Positions 62,535 to 64,000 of a stretch of DNA of 64,000 nucleotides are shown one piece after another. A program made the translations under genes and the position numbers. The stretch spans positions 2,537,426 to 2,601,425 of the forward strand of contig NC_037261.1 of the NCBI RefSeq assembly GCF_000002425.4, in the 5' to 3' direction. The notes beneath the pieces are model-generated. The model searched no databases, was not told the origin of the DNA, and was given only the letters and a program-made list of their open reading frames with translations. How positions within the stretch are numbered: position 1 is the stretch's first letter; every line of letters starts with the position of its first letter. Source of the stretch: Physcomitrium patens (taxonomy: Eukaryota; Streptophyta; Bryopsida; Funariales; Funariaceae).

Positions 62535-64000
62535 CACGAGCAAGAAAGCACCTACGTTCTTCAATACTACCTGAAAACATATAAAAGCTTATATTTGGAG
62601 GAAATTTTAGAAAAAATATTAGCAACAGAAATCGAATTTGGATTTTATACTCAAAACATTCTTCAGTAAGATTGTTTTTGCTCTATTCATACAAAGAATT
62701 CTTTGATGCAATAAATTTTATAAAGACTTTGGATAAACAACAAGATTTTAATATTAATAAAACCATTATTAAGTAGGGCAATAAATGGTTCTTTTACAAA
62801 ATTCAAAAGAACAAACTAAAAGGCATACAAGTGTTATATATAAAATGTTATGTGGTCAAGTTTAATTGATAAAAAGTTAAATACTACAACAAAATCAATA
62901 TGACAAGTGAGTGAATAAAATTAAAAAGAGTGATTCCAATTGTATAACATCTGATTGTATATGATACAGATGATTCCAATTGTATCATATACAATCAGAT
63001 GTTATATTGTTATCAATATGAAAAGTATTATATCAGATGATTGAAGAAGAGCAACACTTACTAAGTTGATTGGATTCCAAAGACTTTTTGTTACCGTAAT
63101 AAATTCTGCAAAGGGATGAGGAATTGAATCCTAGTGAATTTGAATGTTGCTGTCATTACATGTTGGTGTTCATGTATTTGAACATTAATTTGTAAAAAAT
63201 AAAAAGTAAATAAAAAACCAAAAAACAGCTTTTGTGTTTTGCAAGGCAGTTCCACATTCATGCAACATGTATTAATGCAATCTAACTTTGATTTCTTGCT
63301 TTTCCTTGTCAAAAACACTAACAAAATAGACTTTTGCTCTGTGTGTTGCATCAAAATCACAGTGTAGAATGAAACCCATAACATGGTTTTGAAAAACAGA
63401 AAGCTTTATTGCCCTTAAACAACATTAGAGTCATTTGATGTTTACAAAATCATATGAAATGTTTTCGGCCAAGCTTTCACTTCAGAGCATGTAGTTTATG
63501 GTGAACCTGTTTTCAAACAATACAAGAAATTTAACCAAAGAAATTGCTAAACAGAAAAAAATCAAAATCAAAATCAATATTACGATTTTCTACCATCAAC
63601 ACAAAAATGTCAACACACATCATTTCTACCATTAAGTTTTCAGATACCCTACATTATGCAAAAATAGAGTCTCATTTTTGTTAATTGAATCAACCTAAAT
63701 ACAACAATGTGAACAACAACAAAGTAAAAAATAAAAATGAAAATAAAATAAAATAAAATTAAAGAATACAAAAATGATTTCTCCCAAAAATTAAACAAGA
63801 TGATACGATTATATATATATATATATATATAATTAGTTTGTTGGTTATTTGGGATCAAAGTTGGGTAAGACGAGTGATACAACACAACTAATCCGGAGTG
63901 TGAGTTTATGCATCCACACATTTAATACATGGAATCTCAGGGGTATATTCGAATGGATGTCATATATCCCTTTTCGTCAATCGCCACTCCGACGGATGAT
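58166..64000. other. AT-rich desert with simple repeats
   Basis: No gene is recognised on either strand. AT/TA runs lie near 59440-59457, 59522-59550, 60328-60358, 60864-60888, 62498-62532 and 63810-63831, and an A run near 60534-60552. A long perfect hairpin sits at 62943-63006. Composition rises a little in the last 100 bases, perhaps the edge of another gene island beyond the window. Confidence 0.55.
62943..63006. repeat. Perfect 26-bp inverted repeat (hairpin)
   Basis: The arms 62943-62968 and 62981-63006 are perfect reverse complements, separated by 12 bases. The left arm begins TATAACATCTGATTGTATAT. TGATTCCAATTGTAT occurs just before the left arm (62931-62945) and again across the loop and right arm (62971-62985). 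A related 21-base stretch beginning ATGATTCCAATTGTATCATA lies at 59334. It could be a MITE-like element, a recent inverted duplication or a small-RNA precursor. Confidence 0.8.

Overview
The window looks like nuclear DNA of a land plant, most likely a moss (inference: Physcomitrium patens or a relative). All the proteins I recognise are plant-type with GT-AG introns, but one is a Kir-type potassium channel, which flowering plants are not known to have. GC-rich gene islands sit in very AT-rich DNA full of (AT)n tracts and eroded Ty3/gypsy fossils, as in moss genomes.

Layout: 1-6.2 kb holds two head-to-tail Ty3/gypsy fossils on the minus strand. 6.2-7.9 kb is AT-rich spacer. 8.2-10.2 kb (+) is an uninterrupted SSRP1 gene, the HMG-box subunit of the FACT histone chaperone. 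12.6-17.7 kb (-) is a 15-exon OTS1/OTS2-type SUMO protease, convergent with SSRP1. 18.4-20.9 kb is AT-rich debris. 22.3-24.0 kb (+) is an uninterrupted Kir/KirBac-like channel with a coiled-coil tail. 25.3-27.8 kb (-) is a 7-exon proline-transporter-like permease. 28-33 kb is spacer. 33.3-34.9 kb (-) is a 6-exon class I glutamine-amidotransferase-like gene whose nucleophile Cys is Ser. 35.2-44 kb holds a tandem repeat, nested Ty3/gypsy fossils and a decayed MULE transposon. 45.4-47.4 kb (-) is a 7-exon FAR-17a/AIG1-like membrane protein, divergent from a 7-exon UMP-CMP kinase at 50.0-52.1 kb (+). 53.6-64 kb is AT-rich desert interrupted by a GC-rich island (56.6-58.2 kb) with telomere-like motifs and no recognisable gene.

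I built the exon models by hand from splice consensus, reading phase and remembered family sequences. In all five spliced genes the exon lengths keep phase from start to stop, and the predicted lengths are close to family norms (587, 468, 263, 232 and 246 aa). The genes do not form an operon or an obvious pathway. They are independent housekeeping, transport and regulatory genes: chromatin (SSRP1), SUMO removal (OTS), ion and amino-acid transport (Kir, ProT), nucleotide metabolism (UMP-CMP kinase) and two enzyme-family members with altered active sites. I found no rRNA, convincing tRNA, CRISPR array or bacterial-type operon.
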